A stretch of DNA of 64,000 nt, taken from positions 1-64,000 of the forward strand of contig JBPCOJ010000004.1 of assembly GCA_051000345.1 (NCBI GenBank), read 5' to 3'. Shown in pieces: positions 50,995 through 59,743 of the stretch. This DNA comes from JBHENC01 sp051000345. GTDB taxonomy: Bacteria > Acidobacteriota > Blastocatellia > Pyrinomonadales > Pyrinomonadaceae. Below the pieces are notes generated by a model that was not told the DNA's origin, did not search any database, and was given only the letters and a program-made list of their open reading frames with translations. The position numbers and the translations under genes were made by a program. Position 1 is the stretch's first letter; the number at the start of each line of letters is the position of its first letter.

Positions 50995-51462
50995 TTAGGT
51001 AATGAAGCAGTTTGAATTTGGAAACACTTGCTCACCGTGTTTTTTATCAAGGTCAAATTCCCAAACCTCGATCTTTGGCCCGATTAGGTGTCCCTGTGTC
51101 TTGATATAGTGGGTGGCTAAACTCACATCTTTTCGCAGATGCTTCAGGACAAATAGGATTTTTCTATAATGCTCTGGAGCGACGCTGAACAGAAGCATCA
51201 CTTCGTTTAGCCCTCTAATTTTTGCGCTTGGTGAATTACCGCCACTCGTCCATGTATATGACTTGCACTCAACGAGTATTGGTGGGTCTTTGCTGCCCAA
51301 GTCGAATTTGTGAGGCTTCTTTATCTTGTATCCAACATCTTCGCTGAATCCAAGCTGAAGCAAGACTCCCGTTTCGGCAAAAAATAACCGGGCAGCTTCC
51401 TCGAACTCTCTCCCTACTTGGGTATTGCTAATCGAGCCAATGCGCTGGTTTTTGTTTTCCAT
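50995..51462 (-). CDS. PD-(D/E)XK nuclease-like protein, 155 aa
   Basis: The N-terminal helix VGREFEEAARLFF supplies the conserved Glu, and KFDLGSKDPPILVECKSYTW has the spacing of the D-x(n)-ExK catalytic core. The following NSPSAKIRGLNEVMLLFSVAP helix and strands are consistent with a small restriction-endonuclease fold. There is no partner methylase or helicase beside it, and it is not in a gene cassette. Its GC content is visibly lower than that of hutU next door. It could be a lone restriction-like enzyme, a DNA-repair nuclease or a defence effector; target unknown. Confidence 0.6.
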   Translation of the reverse strand: MENKNQRIGSISNTQVGREFEEAARLFFAETGVLLQLGFSEDVGYKIKKPHKFDLGSKDPPILVECKSYTWTSGGNSPSAKIRGLNEVMLLFSVAPEHYRKILFVLKHLRKDVSLATHYIKTQGHLIGPKIEVWEFDLDKKHGEQVFPNSNCFIT

Positions 51463-51536
51463 AAACTTTCTTTTCTCAGCCGCTTTCTGTGCATGACCTA
51501 CGGCGTGATTATTTCAAATCAATCCACTACTGACTG

Positions 51537-51707
51537 TTAGCCGCCACTGCTGCTGCTGCGCTTTTGAACAGTTGATTGCTGCGCTTGGCTGCGCGCGATG
51601 CTTTTCAGAGAAGTGTTTATTTCCTTCAACTGGTCGAAAATCTTTTCGAGCGCGTTGGTTAATTCCGCGAGCGCATCATTCGATTTGACAACTTCGTTTT
51701 CCTGCAT
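51537..51707 (-). CDS. Small coiled-coil protein, 56 aa
   Basis: Reading the minus strand from ATG 51707, preceded by GGAGAG, gives MQENEVVKSNDALAELTNAL, then a heptad-like helix EKIFDQLKEINTSLKSIARS and a Gln/Ser tail ending in SSSSGG. Hydrophobic residues fall in a/d positions over about 30 residues, suggesting a short coiled coil. There is no signal peptide. The strong ribosome binding site and regular codon use support a real gene. It is upstream of the nuclease-like gene on the same strand, 74 bp away, so the two may be co-transcribed. I recognise no family. Confidence 0.6.
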   Translation of the reverse strand: MQENEVVKSNDALAELTNALEKIFDQLKEINTSLKSIARSQAQQSTVQKRSSSSGG

Positions 51708-51879
51708 GAGATTCTCTCCTTACAATTTGTGCCTTGATTGCTTATGCCGATGTTTGTGCGCCGCACAGTATAATCTGAAACGTGATGGACGATTGCGCGG
51801 AAAGTAGAATAAAGTATGGCGAAGCTATCTTTGTGAAGACAAAACGCGTTTTTCAATCTTTATAGTAAGCGAGTATCGA

Positions 51880-52917
51880 ATGACCAAGTTAATCATCGTT
51901 ATCCTAATGACCCTTTTCTGCGCGCCTCAATCTTTTTCATCGCAACTTCCGGCGGCGAAGGTTCAGCAAACAAATCAGGGCGAAATAGATGTCCGCGTTG
52001 CGCCCTTCGTAGACCTCTATTACTTTATTTCTGCGCTCGCTTCCGGCTCTGAAAAACCGCCGGAGATTGACGGCTTTGCGCAAGCTGTCGAGGCCGCCCG
52101 CCCGCTCCGGTTTGCTCCCCGGCTCATAAACATCGTGGTCATCCGGTGTGATAATGCTTCTGACGCGGCGCGTGTCTTCGCGCAACTTCCTGAGACGGTA
52201 AAAGTAGGCGCGGGGCAGACGCTTCTTTTGCGCGAGAAAGCTGTCAATCTCGCAAAGGCTTTAGCTGTCATTGAAAAACCGTTCCTTGAAAAAATTTGGC
52301 CGCAACACAAGTTAATTATCAATCAAGCTGCGGCAAGCATTTCCAAGACATTTAAGCCGAAGGAGCAGGAATGCTTCGCTTACATCACGAAGAATCTCGG
52401 TATGCAGAACGTCGCTTATAAAGTTCCGGTTTATCTTGTGGCTGATGCTCCCTTGCCGGGAGGATTTACATTTCGGCAGGATGACGGAAGCGGAGTCTGC
52501 CTTATCAGTGTTGAAAGAAATAAAGGTTCACTGCTTTTCGAGACGCTATTGCATGAAGCGATTCATGCCCTCGATCTGGAGGCGAAGGGTAATGGAAATG
52601 TTCTCATAGACATTCGCAACCGGCTGCTGAAGGCAGGAATTACAGAGCGCGATCCGGACATGCGAAACGTGCCGCATACTCTTATGTTCATTCAGGCGGC
52701 GGAAACGGTAAGACGCCTTCTCGATTCATCCCACAAGCATTACGGCGATGTTTCAGGCTATTATGCAAAAGTCCCGCTTATCGCAAAGATAGAGCGGCCA
52801 ATCTGGATTGATTATCTCGATGGTAAAATTTCCCGTGAAAAAGCGCTGAATCAAATTGTCGATGAATTTCTTAAAGCGCGCGCTGGCTTGGCATCTCCGA
52901 AAACTCCGGCCTTATAA
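51880..52917 (+). CDS. Secreted HExxH metallopeptidase-like protein
   Basis: The signal peptide is MTKLIIVILMTLFCAPQSFS. The 345-residue product has HEAIH at residues 225-229 within ETLLHEAIHALDLEAKG, a zinc-binding HExxH motif. A Glu in MFIQAAETVRRLLD, about 45 residues further on, could be the third ligand. An upstream region (QVAPFVDLYYFI-like, residues 40-140) is of unknown fold. I do not recognise a named peptidase family. It is followed 14 bp later by ettA on the same strand, probably co-transcribed, though a functional link is not obvious. Confidence 0.65.
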   Translation: MTKLIIVILMTLFCAPQSFSSQLPAAKVQQTNQGEIDVRVAPFVDLYYFISALASGSEKPPEIDGFAQAVEAARPLRFAPRLINIVVIRCDNASDAARVFAQLPETVKVGAGQTLLLREKAVNLAKALAVIEKPFLEKIWPQHKLIINQAAASISKTFKPKEQECFAYITKNLGMQNVAYKVPVYLVADAPLPGGFTFRQDDGSGVCLISVERNKGSLLFETLLHEAIHALDLEAKGNGNVLIDIRNRLLKAGITERDPDMRNVPHTLMFIQAAETVRRLLDSSHKHYGDVSGYYAKVPLIAKIERPIWIDYLDGKISREKALNQIVDEFLKARAGLASPKTPAL

Positions 52918-52931
52918 CCCACACTGAAATT

Positions 52932-54617
52932 ATGAGCACACAACCCAACAAAGTTATTTACTCGATGATCGGCGTCAGCAAGTTTTACGACAAAAAGCCG
53001 ATTCTCAAAGACATTTATCTTTCCTATTTCTACGGCGCGAAGATCGGCGTGCTCGGCCTCAATGGTTCCGGCAAAAGCAGCCTGCTGCGCATTCTCGCCG
53101 GACAGGATAAAGAGTTCACGGGCGAGACGGTTCTTTCGCCCGGCCACACCGTCGGATTTTTAGAGCAGGAACCACAGTTGGATGAATCTCTGACCGTGCG
53201 CGAAGTAGTCGAACAGGGCGCGCAGGCGACGGTTGATCTCTTGAAGGAATTCGATGAAATCAATGCGCGCTTTGCCGAGCCGATGGCGGACGACGAGATG
53301 ACAAAACTTCTCGAACGTCAGGGAACGGTGCAGGAAAAGTTGGACGCCGCAGACGCATGGGATTTGGACGCGCGGTTGGAGATGGCGATGGACGCGCTGC
53401 GTTGTCCGCCGGGCGATGCGCGGATTAAAACTTTGTCGGGCGGCGAACGTCGTCGCGTCGCGCTCTGTCGCTTGCTTTTGCAACAGCCGGACATTTTATT
53501 GCTTGACGAACCGACGAATCACTTGGACGCGGAATCCGTCGCGTGGCTCGAACAACACTTGCAGCAGTATCCGGGAACGGTCATCGCGGTGACGCATGAT
53601 CGTTATTTTCTGGACAACGTTGCGGGCTGGATTCTCGAACTTGATCGCGGGCAGGGCATTCCCTGGCAAGGAAATTATTCTTCGTGGCTCGAACAAAAAC
53701 AGGAACGCTTAAAGCGTGAAGAAAAATCGGAATCGGATCGCCAGCGCACTCTGCAACGCGAACTCGAATGGATACGCATGTCGCCGAAAGGCCGCCACGC
53801 CAAAGCCAAAGCGCGCATCAATTCCTACGAAGCGCTGCTTAATCAAGCCGCCGACAAACGCCACGCAGAAGAACTCGAAATCTACATTCCGCCCGGCCCG
53901 CGTCTCGGCGATGTCGTGATCGAAGCAGACGCTGTGAGCAAGGCTTACGATGATCGCGCACTCGTCGAAGACATGACGTTTCGCTTGCCGCCCGGCGGCA
54001 TCGTCGGCATCATCGGGGCAAACGGCGCGGGCAAGACAACGCTCTTTCGCATGATTACGGAGCAGGAACAGCCGACGCGCGGAACCATTCGCAAAGGCGA
54101 GACCGTCACGCTCGCTTACGTTGACCAGAGCCGCGCGCTCGATGCGAACAAAACGATCTGGGAAACAATTTCGGACGGGCAAGATGTCGTGCAACTAGGC
54201 TCGCGCGAAGTTCCGTCGCGTGCGTATGTCGCAAGGTTCAACTTCAGCGGCTCGGATCAACAAAAGAAAGTCTCGCAGCTATCGGGCGGCGAACGCAATC
54301 GCGTGCATCTCGCGCGCATGTTGAAGGAAGGCGCGAATGTTCTGTTGCTCGACGAGCCGACCAACGATCTCGATGTCAACACAATGCGCGCGCTCGAAGA
54401 GGCACTCGAAAACTTCGCAGGCTGCGCCGTCGTCATCAGCCACGACCGCTGGTTCCTAGACCGCATCGCCACGCACATACTAGCCTTTGAAGGCGACAGC
54501 CGCGTGGTCTGGTTCGAGGGCAATTACTCTGAATACGAAGCGGATCGCCGCGCACGCTTAGGCCAAGCCGCAGACCAACCGCACCGCATCAAATATCGGC
54601 AGCTTACGCGGAGTTAA
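52932..54617 (+). CDS. ettA: Energy-dependent translational throttle protein EttA (ABC-F)
   Basis: The 561-residue protein has two ABC ATPase domains and no membrane segments. The first Walker A GLNGSGKS is at 42-49, with LSGGERRRVALCRLLLQ and LLLDEPTNHLDAESV. The second has IGANGAGKTT, LSGGERNRVHLARML and LLLDEPTNDLDVNT. The linker between them contains the Arg-rich WIRMSPKGRHAKAKARIN segment and the toothed arm characteristic of EttA, which enters the ribosomal E site. EttA slows the first peptide bond when ATP is low. Length and order match the family closely. Confidence 0.96.
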   Translation: MSTQPNKVIYSMIGVSKFYDKKPILKDIYLSYFYGAKIGVLGLNGSGKSSLLRILAGQDKEFTGETVLSPGHTVGFLEQEPQLDESLTVREVVEQGAQATVDLLKEFDEINARFAEPMADDEMTKLLERQGTVQEKLDAADAWDLDARLEMAMDALRCPPGDARIKTLSGGERRRVALCRLLLQQPDILLLDEPTNHLDAESVAWLEQHLQQYPGTVIAVTHDRYFLDNVAGWILELDRGQGIPWQGNYSSWLEQKQERLKREEKSESDRQRTLQRELEWIRMSPKGRHAKAKARINSYEALLNQAADKRHAEELEIYIPPGPRLGDVVIEADAVSKAYDDRALVEDMTFRLPPGGIVGIIGANGAGKTTLFRMITEQEQPTRGTIRKGETVTLAYVDQSRALDANKTIWETISDGQDVVQLGSREVPSRAYVARFNFSGSDQQKKVSQLSGGERNRVHLARMLKEGANVLLLDEPTNDLDVNTMRALEEALENFAGCAVVISHDRWFLDRIATHILAFEGDSRVVWFEGNYSEYEADRRARLGQAADQPHRIKYRQLTRS

Positions 54618-54686
54618 AGTAAACGTAGGATGTCAGTTAAGATGCAGATGAGGTAGTGGTTCAAGTTTCAAAGGTAAGATTTGTTA

Positions 54687-55241
54687 ATGAAAAACTTACG
54701 TTGCCCTATCAAGTTGCTTGTGTTCTCTCTAATTTTGGCGGCGGGTACTTGTCTTGCCCAAAACAATCAGGATGACAATTTTCTAAACGCTTCTGAGTTG
54801 CAGTGGTTCAACATGGAAGCGAATAGCATTACACCTGACATCTTATTCAAGGCTGTCTGGTACGTTGCACCTAATCGTGGTTTTTACTACATCTTGGAGC
54901 TTCGTAAAGACGGTATTGCTTCTACATGCCGAGTCGTACCGAATTGGGCTATGCAAGCAGAACATTCCGCAAAGTTGAGCGGCGAACAAATAGAAGAAGC
55001 CAAACGATTGCTTGCGAAGATTCAAGTCAAAGGGCGTAAGGCAATGTTCGAGCCGAAGGATAAAGAAAGGCATACGGCTTTCGTTTTCGTTAATAAAGAA
55101 AAATACACGCGCGCAGATTTTGTTGGTTTACTACCTATTGAAATGCAACGAGTCTTTGATTTTGTCGATGCCGAAATTACAGCACAAGAAGCACGAGAAA
55201 TGAAAGAACGGCAGAAACATATACCGTCACCTAATATCTAA
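54687..55241 (+). CDS. Small exported protein of unknown function
   Basis: ATG 54687 begins a signal peptide (MKNLRCPIKLLVFSLILAAG, cleaved near CLAQ); if the Cys were lipidated the motif GTCLAQ would be a poor lipobox. The mature part is about 160 residues, hydrophilic, with ELQWFNMEANSITPDI, YYILELRKDGIAST and KLSGEQIEEAKRLL. It has no catalytic motif I can identify. GC is clearly lower than in ettA and the exonuclease gene, suggesting transfer, but neither end shows an attC core. Confidence 0.6.
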   Translation: MKNLRCPIKLLVFSLILAAGTCLAQNNQDDNFLNASELQWFNMEANSITPDILFKAVWYVAPNRGFYYILELRKDGIASTCRVVPNWAMQAEHSAKLSGEQIEEAKRLLAKIQVKGRKAMFEPKDKERHTAFVFVNKEKYTRADFVGLLPIEMQRVFDFVDAEITAQEAREMKERQKHIPSPNI

Positions 55242-55256
55242 CATCTAAACTTTTTC

Positions 55257-55805
55257 ATGCTTTACAACACGAAACAGCTTTACACTCCGGCGCTCGAAGC
55301 TTACGAGTTCAACGAGCGCGCGTTGATTGTCGATACGGAGACCATCGGCGCGGGCGCAGGCATCGAGGTTATCGAAATCGCGCTGGCGGATACGTCGGGC
55401 AACATCGTTTATGATTCGTTGGTGCAGCCGGTTTTCAACGCTCTGCCGCCGCCGTCGAAGCACAAAAGATTCGATAAGGCGGAGTTAGCAAACGCGCCGC
55501 ATTGGACGGACATCTGGCCGGAAATCGAAGCGTTGATTGACGGCAGATTGCTTGTCGCCTACAACGCGAGTTTCGACAGGCGCGCGCTCTCCGCGACATG
55601 CTCGCGCTACCGGCAAACAACGACGGAGCGCGGCTGGCGTTGCGCGATGCAGTTGATAAAGAAAACAGTCGGCACAAAAAAATCGCTAACGCTGGATGAA
55701 GCGTGCGCGCGCTACGGCTTATGTGGCGGCACTCATCGCGCGCGCGCCGACGTGCTGGCAACGTGGCGATTGCTCAAGGCGGCGACGACGGTTGAGGCCG
55801 CGTAG
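55257..55805 (+). CDS. DEDDh 3'-5' exonuclease (RNase T / DnaQ-like)
   Basis: All five catalytic residues of the DEDDh family are visible: Asp and Glu in IVDTETIG, Asp in YNASFDRR, and His and Asp in THRARADVLATW. The 182-residue protein is a single exonuclease domain with a 20-residue N-terminal lead. The GAGAGIEVIEIALAD strand follows the first motif. Stand-alone members trim RNA or DNA 3' ends or proofread; specificity is open. It begins 15 bp after the preceding small gene. Confidence 0.88.
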   Translation: MLYNTKQLYTPALEAYEFNERALIVDTETIGAGAGIEVIEIALADTSGNIVYDSLVQPVFNALPPPSKHKRFDKAELANAPHWTDIWPEIEALIDGRLLVAYNASFDRRALSATCSRYRQTTTERGWRCAMQLIKKTVGTKKSLTLDEACARYGLCGGTHRARADVLATWRLLKAATTVEAA

Positions 55806-55909
55806 CGTGTGGAAGAGTAACTCCGCAGCAAGTTGACGGGCACTTAACTCAAAGTAAATAAATTAGTTTCCACAGACATTGGCCGAAAGTGACATTACTT
55901 ATCGGAGAT

Positions 55910-56146
55910 TCAGGTTGCCGCCTCTAAAGCACGCGCCAACGCTGCCGGGATTTTTATAGGAAAGAACCGCATTGCGGCGAACCAATAAGCCTCGCCGCTT
56001 TCATCAACGACGGTCATATAGCCATGCTCATTTGCTTTATCGTCCGGCAATATTCGGTATAGCTTGCCGACTTCGAGCGAAGCTTCATAGCCTGTATTGT
56101 TGACGCAAACTGCAAACTGCGTTACGGAATTTCTTCTTTTACTCAT
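55910..56146 (-). CDS. Conserved small protein of unknown function, 78 aa
   Basis: The sequence FAVCVNNTGYEASLEVGKLYRILPDDKANEHGYMTVVDESGEAYWF resembles a widespread short bacterial protein that I know only as hypothetical. It looks like one small beta-barrel domain. No signal peptide is present. Its ATG is 2 bp after the stop of the 56149-56421 gene, so the two form a translationally close pair. Base composition is lower in GC than the flanking exonuclease and subtilase genes. Confidence 0.7.
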   Translation of the reverse strand: MSKRRNSVTQFAVCVNNTGYEASLEVGKLYRILPDDKANEHGYMTVVDESGEAYWFAAMRFFPIKIPAALARALEAAT

Positions 56147-56148
56147 AG

Positions 56149-56421
56149 CTAATCAATGAGCGGCGGAATAATTTTATACTCGAATTGTCCAACGCCGTGC
56201 GCCTCGTACCAATGAATTTCCGCTGTTTGAATAGTACCATCAATCAGGCGCACAGAAGCAATGCCTTTTAGCTTTCGCCAGCGTCCCTTGCCGTATACGC
56301 GGCGGAGCCGTGCTATGTCACGGATAGAGCTACCAACCGCGATAATCTCAATCTCCGTGATTCTTCCTACAATCTCAAAGTCCATTCGCAAGCCATATCG
56401 CACACGCTTACTTTTGTTCAT
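56149..56421 (-). CDS. Conserved small protein of unknown function, 90 aa
   Basis: The likely start is ATG 56421 (MNKSKRVRYGLRMDFEIVGR). The core GRWRKLKGIASVRLIDGTIQTAEIHWYEAHGVGQFEYKI is a recurring small basic domain seen in many bacteria and cyanobacteria without assigned function. It may be an RNA- or protein-binding beta domain. It is followed directly by the 78-residue gene on the same strand. The pair resembles two-gene mobile modules, but no toxin or antitoxin motif is recognised. Confidence 0.7.
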   Translation of the reverse strand: MNKSKRVRYGLRMDFEIVGRITEIEIIAVGSSIRDIARLRRVYGKGRWRKLKGIASVRLIDGTIQTAEIHWYEAHGVGQFEYKIIPPLID

Positions 56422-56452
56422 CCGGCAGCGCATTAAAACGTAGAAAAACAAA

Positions 56453-56487
56453 AGAGACGGGGCGCAATTTCAATACGTCCCGTCTCT
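56453..56487 (-). terminator. Terminator of the subtilase gene
   Basis: AGAGACGGG (56453-56461) pairs with CCCGTCTCT (56479-56487). On the minus strand the hairpin is followed by a T-rich run. It lies 25 bp after the S8 peptidase stop and isolates the two small genes downstream. Confidence 0.8.
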
Positions 56488-56511
56488 CTTTTTCGTTCGA
56501 TGCCAATTAAA

Positions 56512-58239
56512 TTACTGCGAGACGTTGAGCGACGTATCGTCTATGACGAAGGACGTTTGCAAGGAACTGTCTTCAGTGGCGGTAAAGTAAACGCGCACGG
56601 TCTGGCCTTTGTACGCGAGGACATTGAAGGATTTAAGCGCGTAGCCGGACGACGCGGACAGATTCGAGTATGTGCCGAGCGTTGTAATCAAAGTGCCGCT
56701 CGAATCTCTTAGTTGCACGCTAATTTTGTCGTAGGCGCTGGTGGTCGTTGTTTCCGCCGTGTCTATGTGCAGATAAAATTGCAGCGTCGCGGCGGTGGCC
56801 GTCGAAGGAATTGTCACCTGCTGATACAAGGTGTCCGTGTGCGCCGAGCCGTAGCCGTCGAGCCATGCTTTCCATGAACCGGAGCGCGCGGCTTCCGAAG
56901 TCGAATTGGTAATCACGCCGCTCGTTCCTGTCCAACTGACGTTGCCGGATTCAAATCCGGGATTGGCGAGCAGTTGCGATGTTGTGGTGGGTGGCGGCGG
57001 CGGCGTGCTCGTCAGCAAAGAATAAAGCAAGCGATTCGGCGAGCCTGTGCCGGGGCTTGTGATGTGATTGAGCGTCGAGCCGTTGATGATCGCAGAGGTC
57101 ACAGTCGCGGGCGAAGCCGACGGATTCGATTGCAAGTAAAGCGCGGCCACGCCGACAACGTGCGGCGTCGCCATTGACGTGCCGCTGATCGTGTTGGTCG
57201 CCGTCGTGCTTGTGTACCAAGAAGAAGTAATGTTGAGTCCGGGCGCGAAGATGTCGAGGCATGTGCCGTAGTTGGAGAACGAAGCGCGTGCGTCCGTGTT
57301 GGTGCTCGCGCCGACGGTGATCGCGCTTGCAACGCGCGCGGGCGAAGAGTTGCACGCATCGAGGTTGTCGTTGCCAGCCGCGACTACATAGGTCACGCCG
57401 TCGTTGATTGAATTGGTGACTGCCGTATCGAGGGCGCTTGAGATGCCGCCGCCCAAACTCATGTTAGCGACGGCGGGCTGTCCCGCTTGATGGTCGGACG
57501 TGACCCAGTCAACGCCCGCGATGACGCCGGAGTTGCTGCCCGAACCAGAGCAATCGAGGACGCGAACGGCGACGAGCGTGACGCCTTTGGCGACGCCGTA
57601 AGTTGCGCCTCCGACTGTGCCGGAGACGTGCGTGCCGTGACCGTTGCAGTCGGTTGTGCCGTTGCCGTCCGTGATCGCCGTGTAGCCGGAGATGGCGCGC
57701 CCGCCGAACTCCGTGTGCGTTGTGAGAATGCCCGTATCAATGATGTAGGCTTTCACGCCCGCGCCCGTGTTGGTGTAATTGTATGTGCCGTTCAAGGGCA
57801 GATCGCGCTGGTCTATGCGGTCTAAGCCCCAAGTCGCGTTGCTCTGTGTCGCGCTGAGGCTCATCAATTGGTCTTCTTCGACATAGGCGACGCTCGGATC
57901 GAGCGCGAGGCTCTGTGCCTGCTCTGTTGTCAGCGTCGCGGAAAAGCCTTTGAGCGCGCGATTGTATTGATGCTTGCGATAGCCGCCGCCGTGTAAAGCG
58001 ATGAGATTACCGGACGCTTTATCGACATCCGCAACGTCATCGTTGAGCACGACGATGTATTCGCCGGGAATAACTTTATCTGCGGCGACGTGGCGGAATT
58101 TGGCTTTATTCTTCGGTGAAGAATTGGATTTGGCGGCAGTCTTATCTGCCTTGTTCGGGTTTTGGGCGTGGCTGGAAATTGAAAGGAACATCGCGGCGCA
58201 AAAAGCGATGCAGATTGTGAACGCAACAAGCTTCTTCAT
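56512..58239 (-). CDS. Secreted S8 family serine peptidase (subtilase)
   Basis: ATG 58239 has GGAG upstream and starts the signal peptide MKKLVAFTICIAFCAAMFLS; the longer frame adds an unlikely leader. The propeptide inhibitor I9 domain spans about residues 40-130 (PGEYIVVLNDDVADVDKASG). The catalytic triad is Asp168 in YIIDTGI, His201 in GHGTHVSG and Ser355 in GTSMATPHV. The oxyanion Asn lies in VAAGNDN. After a Pro-rich linker (TPPPPPTTT) the last 120 or so residues form a jelly-roll-like domain with ATLQFYLHIDT and SFVIDDTSLNV. The family layout is that of proteinase K-like extracellular proteases. Confidence 0.94.
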   Translation of the reverse strand: MKKLVAFTICIAFCAAMFLSISSHAQNPNKADKTAAKSNSSPKNKAKFRHVAADKVIPGEYIVVLNDDVADVDKASGNLIALHGGGYRKHQYNRALKGFSATLTTEQAQSLALDPSVAYVEEDQLMSLSATQSNATWGLDRIDQRDLPLNGTYNYTNTGAGVKAYIIDTGILTTHTEFGGRAISGYTAITDGNGTTDCNGHGTHVSGTVGGATYGVAKGVTLVAVRVLDCSGSGSNSGVIAGVDWVTSDHQAGQPAVANMSLGGGISSALDTAVTNSINDGVTYVVAAGNDNLDACNSSPARVASAITVGASTNTDARASFSNYGTCLDIFAPGLNITSSWYTSTTATNTISGTSMATPHVVGVAALYLQSNPSASPATVTSAIINGSTLNHITSPGTGSPNRLLYSLLTSTPPPPPTTTSQLLANPGFESGNVSWTGTSGVITNSTSEAARSGSWKAWLDGYGSAHTDTLYQQVTIPSTATAATLQFYLHIDTAETTTTSAYDKISVQLRDSSGTLITTLGTYSNLSASSGYALKSFNVLAYKGQTVRVYFTATEDSSLQTSFVIDDTSLNVSQ

Positions 58240-58594
58240 TTTTTCTCCGGGGTTGGTGTGAATTGTTAAGGTGCGAAGCGTTGAGCAAAAAAGACGGCGT
58301 CCGCGCGGGCGCACTCTGCTCAAAGGGAAAATAGCTGCCGCTGCGGTATAAAGGAAGAAGGAGAAACGCCGGGCGCGCCGGTATATGAAAAGCGAAATTG
58401 CTTCCTAAGATAAAACGGAAAACAGCACGAGAGAAAAGCTGTATCAAGTCGGACTCTTCTGTATTGACGAATGAACGGAATGCGATGCCGATATTATTCA
58501 ACGAATCGCGGATAAGCTATGAAGCGGCGGTGAGATTATCGCCGCGCGCCGCGAATGTCAATGGTTTTTTCTGGGGACATGTGCGAGGTTTCGC
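58240..58594. other. Divergent intergenic region
   Basis: This 355-bp region lies between the divergent subtilase and ATP-grasp genes. It contains the subtilase ribosome binding site next to 58245 and GAGG at 58584-58587 for the ATP-grasp gene. I found no convincing promoter pair, small gene or repeat in the remainder. Confidence 0.45.
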
Positions 58595-59587
58595 GTGAGT
58601 CGCAGACAAGCACAGGCGAGGCTCTGGTATATGAACGCCGATTTCGAGATGGAATTGGCGGCGCAGCATCGCGCGGAAGTTTACAGGCGTTCGAGCCAAT
58701 TCGATAAAATCAATCGCAGGCTCGCCACGCATCTGCTGTGGCTCGCAAAGCGCGGCGATGCGTTGCTGTTAAAAGACGACGAAGCGCCAAACGAATCGTT
58801 CGCCGCAGAAGCAAAAGAGCGCGGCGTTGAACTTCTGTCGAAGACTCGCGCGGGAAATCAAAGCGATAAAATTTTCACGCCGTGGGGCTGGACGAAAAGC
58901 GCCGTCGCGCTCGGCGAAGGCACGGGCGCAAGCGTGCGGCATCCATCGCTTGAAATAGTCGCGCGCGTTAATTCAAAGCTATGGAGTTACGCGCTCGAAC
59001 AAGAACTCGACGTCGCTTTGAAGCATTCCGCAATCGCACGAAGCTTCGACGAATTGCAAGGGGTCATCGAACGCGCTTGCCCGAAGGCGAATGATAAATG
59101 GGTCATCAAAAGTCCCTTCGGATTTGCCGCGCGTGATCGGGTGCTGGGGCGCGGCGCAGTGCTCGAAGCGACGCAGGCGGTGTGGGTGCGGCGGCGTTTC
59201 ACTCTCGGCGAAACGTTGATGTTTCAACCTTGGCTGGATGTCGTGCGCGAATACGGCGTTGCGATGAACATCGAAGCAAGCGGCGAAGTCGTTATCGAAG
59301 GCATCAGCGATTTGCAAACAAACGGCGCTGGCACGGGCTACGGCTATTTGCTCGGGCGCGAAATCGAGCCGCAAAGAAAAACGGAGCTTGAAAAATTTGC
59401 GTGCATCGTCGGCGCGCGGCTTTTTGCAGAAGGCTATACGGGCGCTGCCGGAATGGACGCGCTCGAACACGCGAACGGTCTTCATCCGCTGCTTGAAATC
59501 AACGCGCGCCTCACGATGGGACACATCGCCGTCGCCGTCGAACAAGCGCTTTATCCGTCAACGCCCGTTCTATGGCGCACGAAATAA
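58595..59587 (+). CDS. ATP-grasp fold protein of unknown substrate
   Basis: The 330-residue protein has a pre-ATP-grasp region to about 150 and then ATP-grasp features. These are KWVIKSPFGFAARDRVLG for the ATP-binding Lys and loop, WVRRRFTLGETLMFQPWLDVVREYG, GEVVIEGISDLQTNGAGTGYGY, and the metal-binding end HPLLEINARLTMGHIAVAV with Glu and Asn. ATP-grasp enzymes ligate a carboxylate to an amine through an acyl-phosphate. There is no clear partner gene, and GTG 58595 with GAGG upstream is the likely start. A peptide- or amino-acid-ligase role is possible but unproven. Confidence 0.7.
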   Translation: MSRRQAQARLWYMNADFEMELAAQHRAEVYRRSSQFDKINRRLATHLLWLAKRGDALLLKDDEAPNESFAAEAKERGVELLSKTRAGNQSDKIFTPWGWTKSAVALGEGTGASVRHPSLEIVARVNSKLWSYALEQELDVALKHSAIARSFDELQGVIERACPKANDKWVIKSPFGFAARDRVLGRGAVLEATQAVWVRRRFTLGETLMFQPWLDVVREYGVAMNIEASGEVVIEGISDLQTNGAGTGYGYLLGREIEPQRKTELEKFACIVGARLFAEGYTGAAGMDALEHANGLHPLLEINARLTMGHIAVAVEQALYPSTPVLWRTK

Positions 59588-59743
59588 AGCAGGAATAGAA
59601 TCGGGCGCTTGCGGCATCTAATACTTGCCAGCCATTATAATTTATAATGCAAACTTCTGATGCTGTTTCAGGCTGGCCTAAGCACATGTAAACAAGACGG
59701 CGCTTGCGTTAAAGTAAGCGCACATCGAAACGGAGCGAATAAA

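Noticed and set aside
51535..51545. GTTAGCC resembling an attC R' core next to the nuclease-like gene
   Set aside because: It is the stop codon region of the 56-residue coiled-coil gene, and no R'' partner or L pair is found within 150 bp.
54640..55260. Low-GC small exported gene as a possible further cassette
   Set aside because: ATCTAAC downstream fits an R'' core, but no L''/L' hairpin or complementary 5' edge exists.
55806..56452. Two small conserved genes as a cassette or toxin-antitoxin pair
   Set aside because: No matching cores at the edges, and neither protein has a recognised toxin or antitoxin motif.
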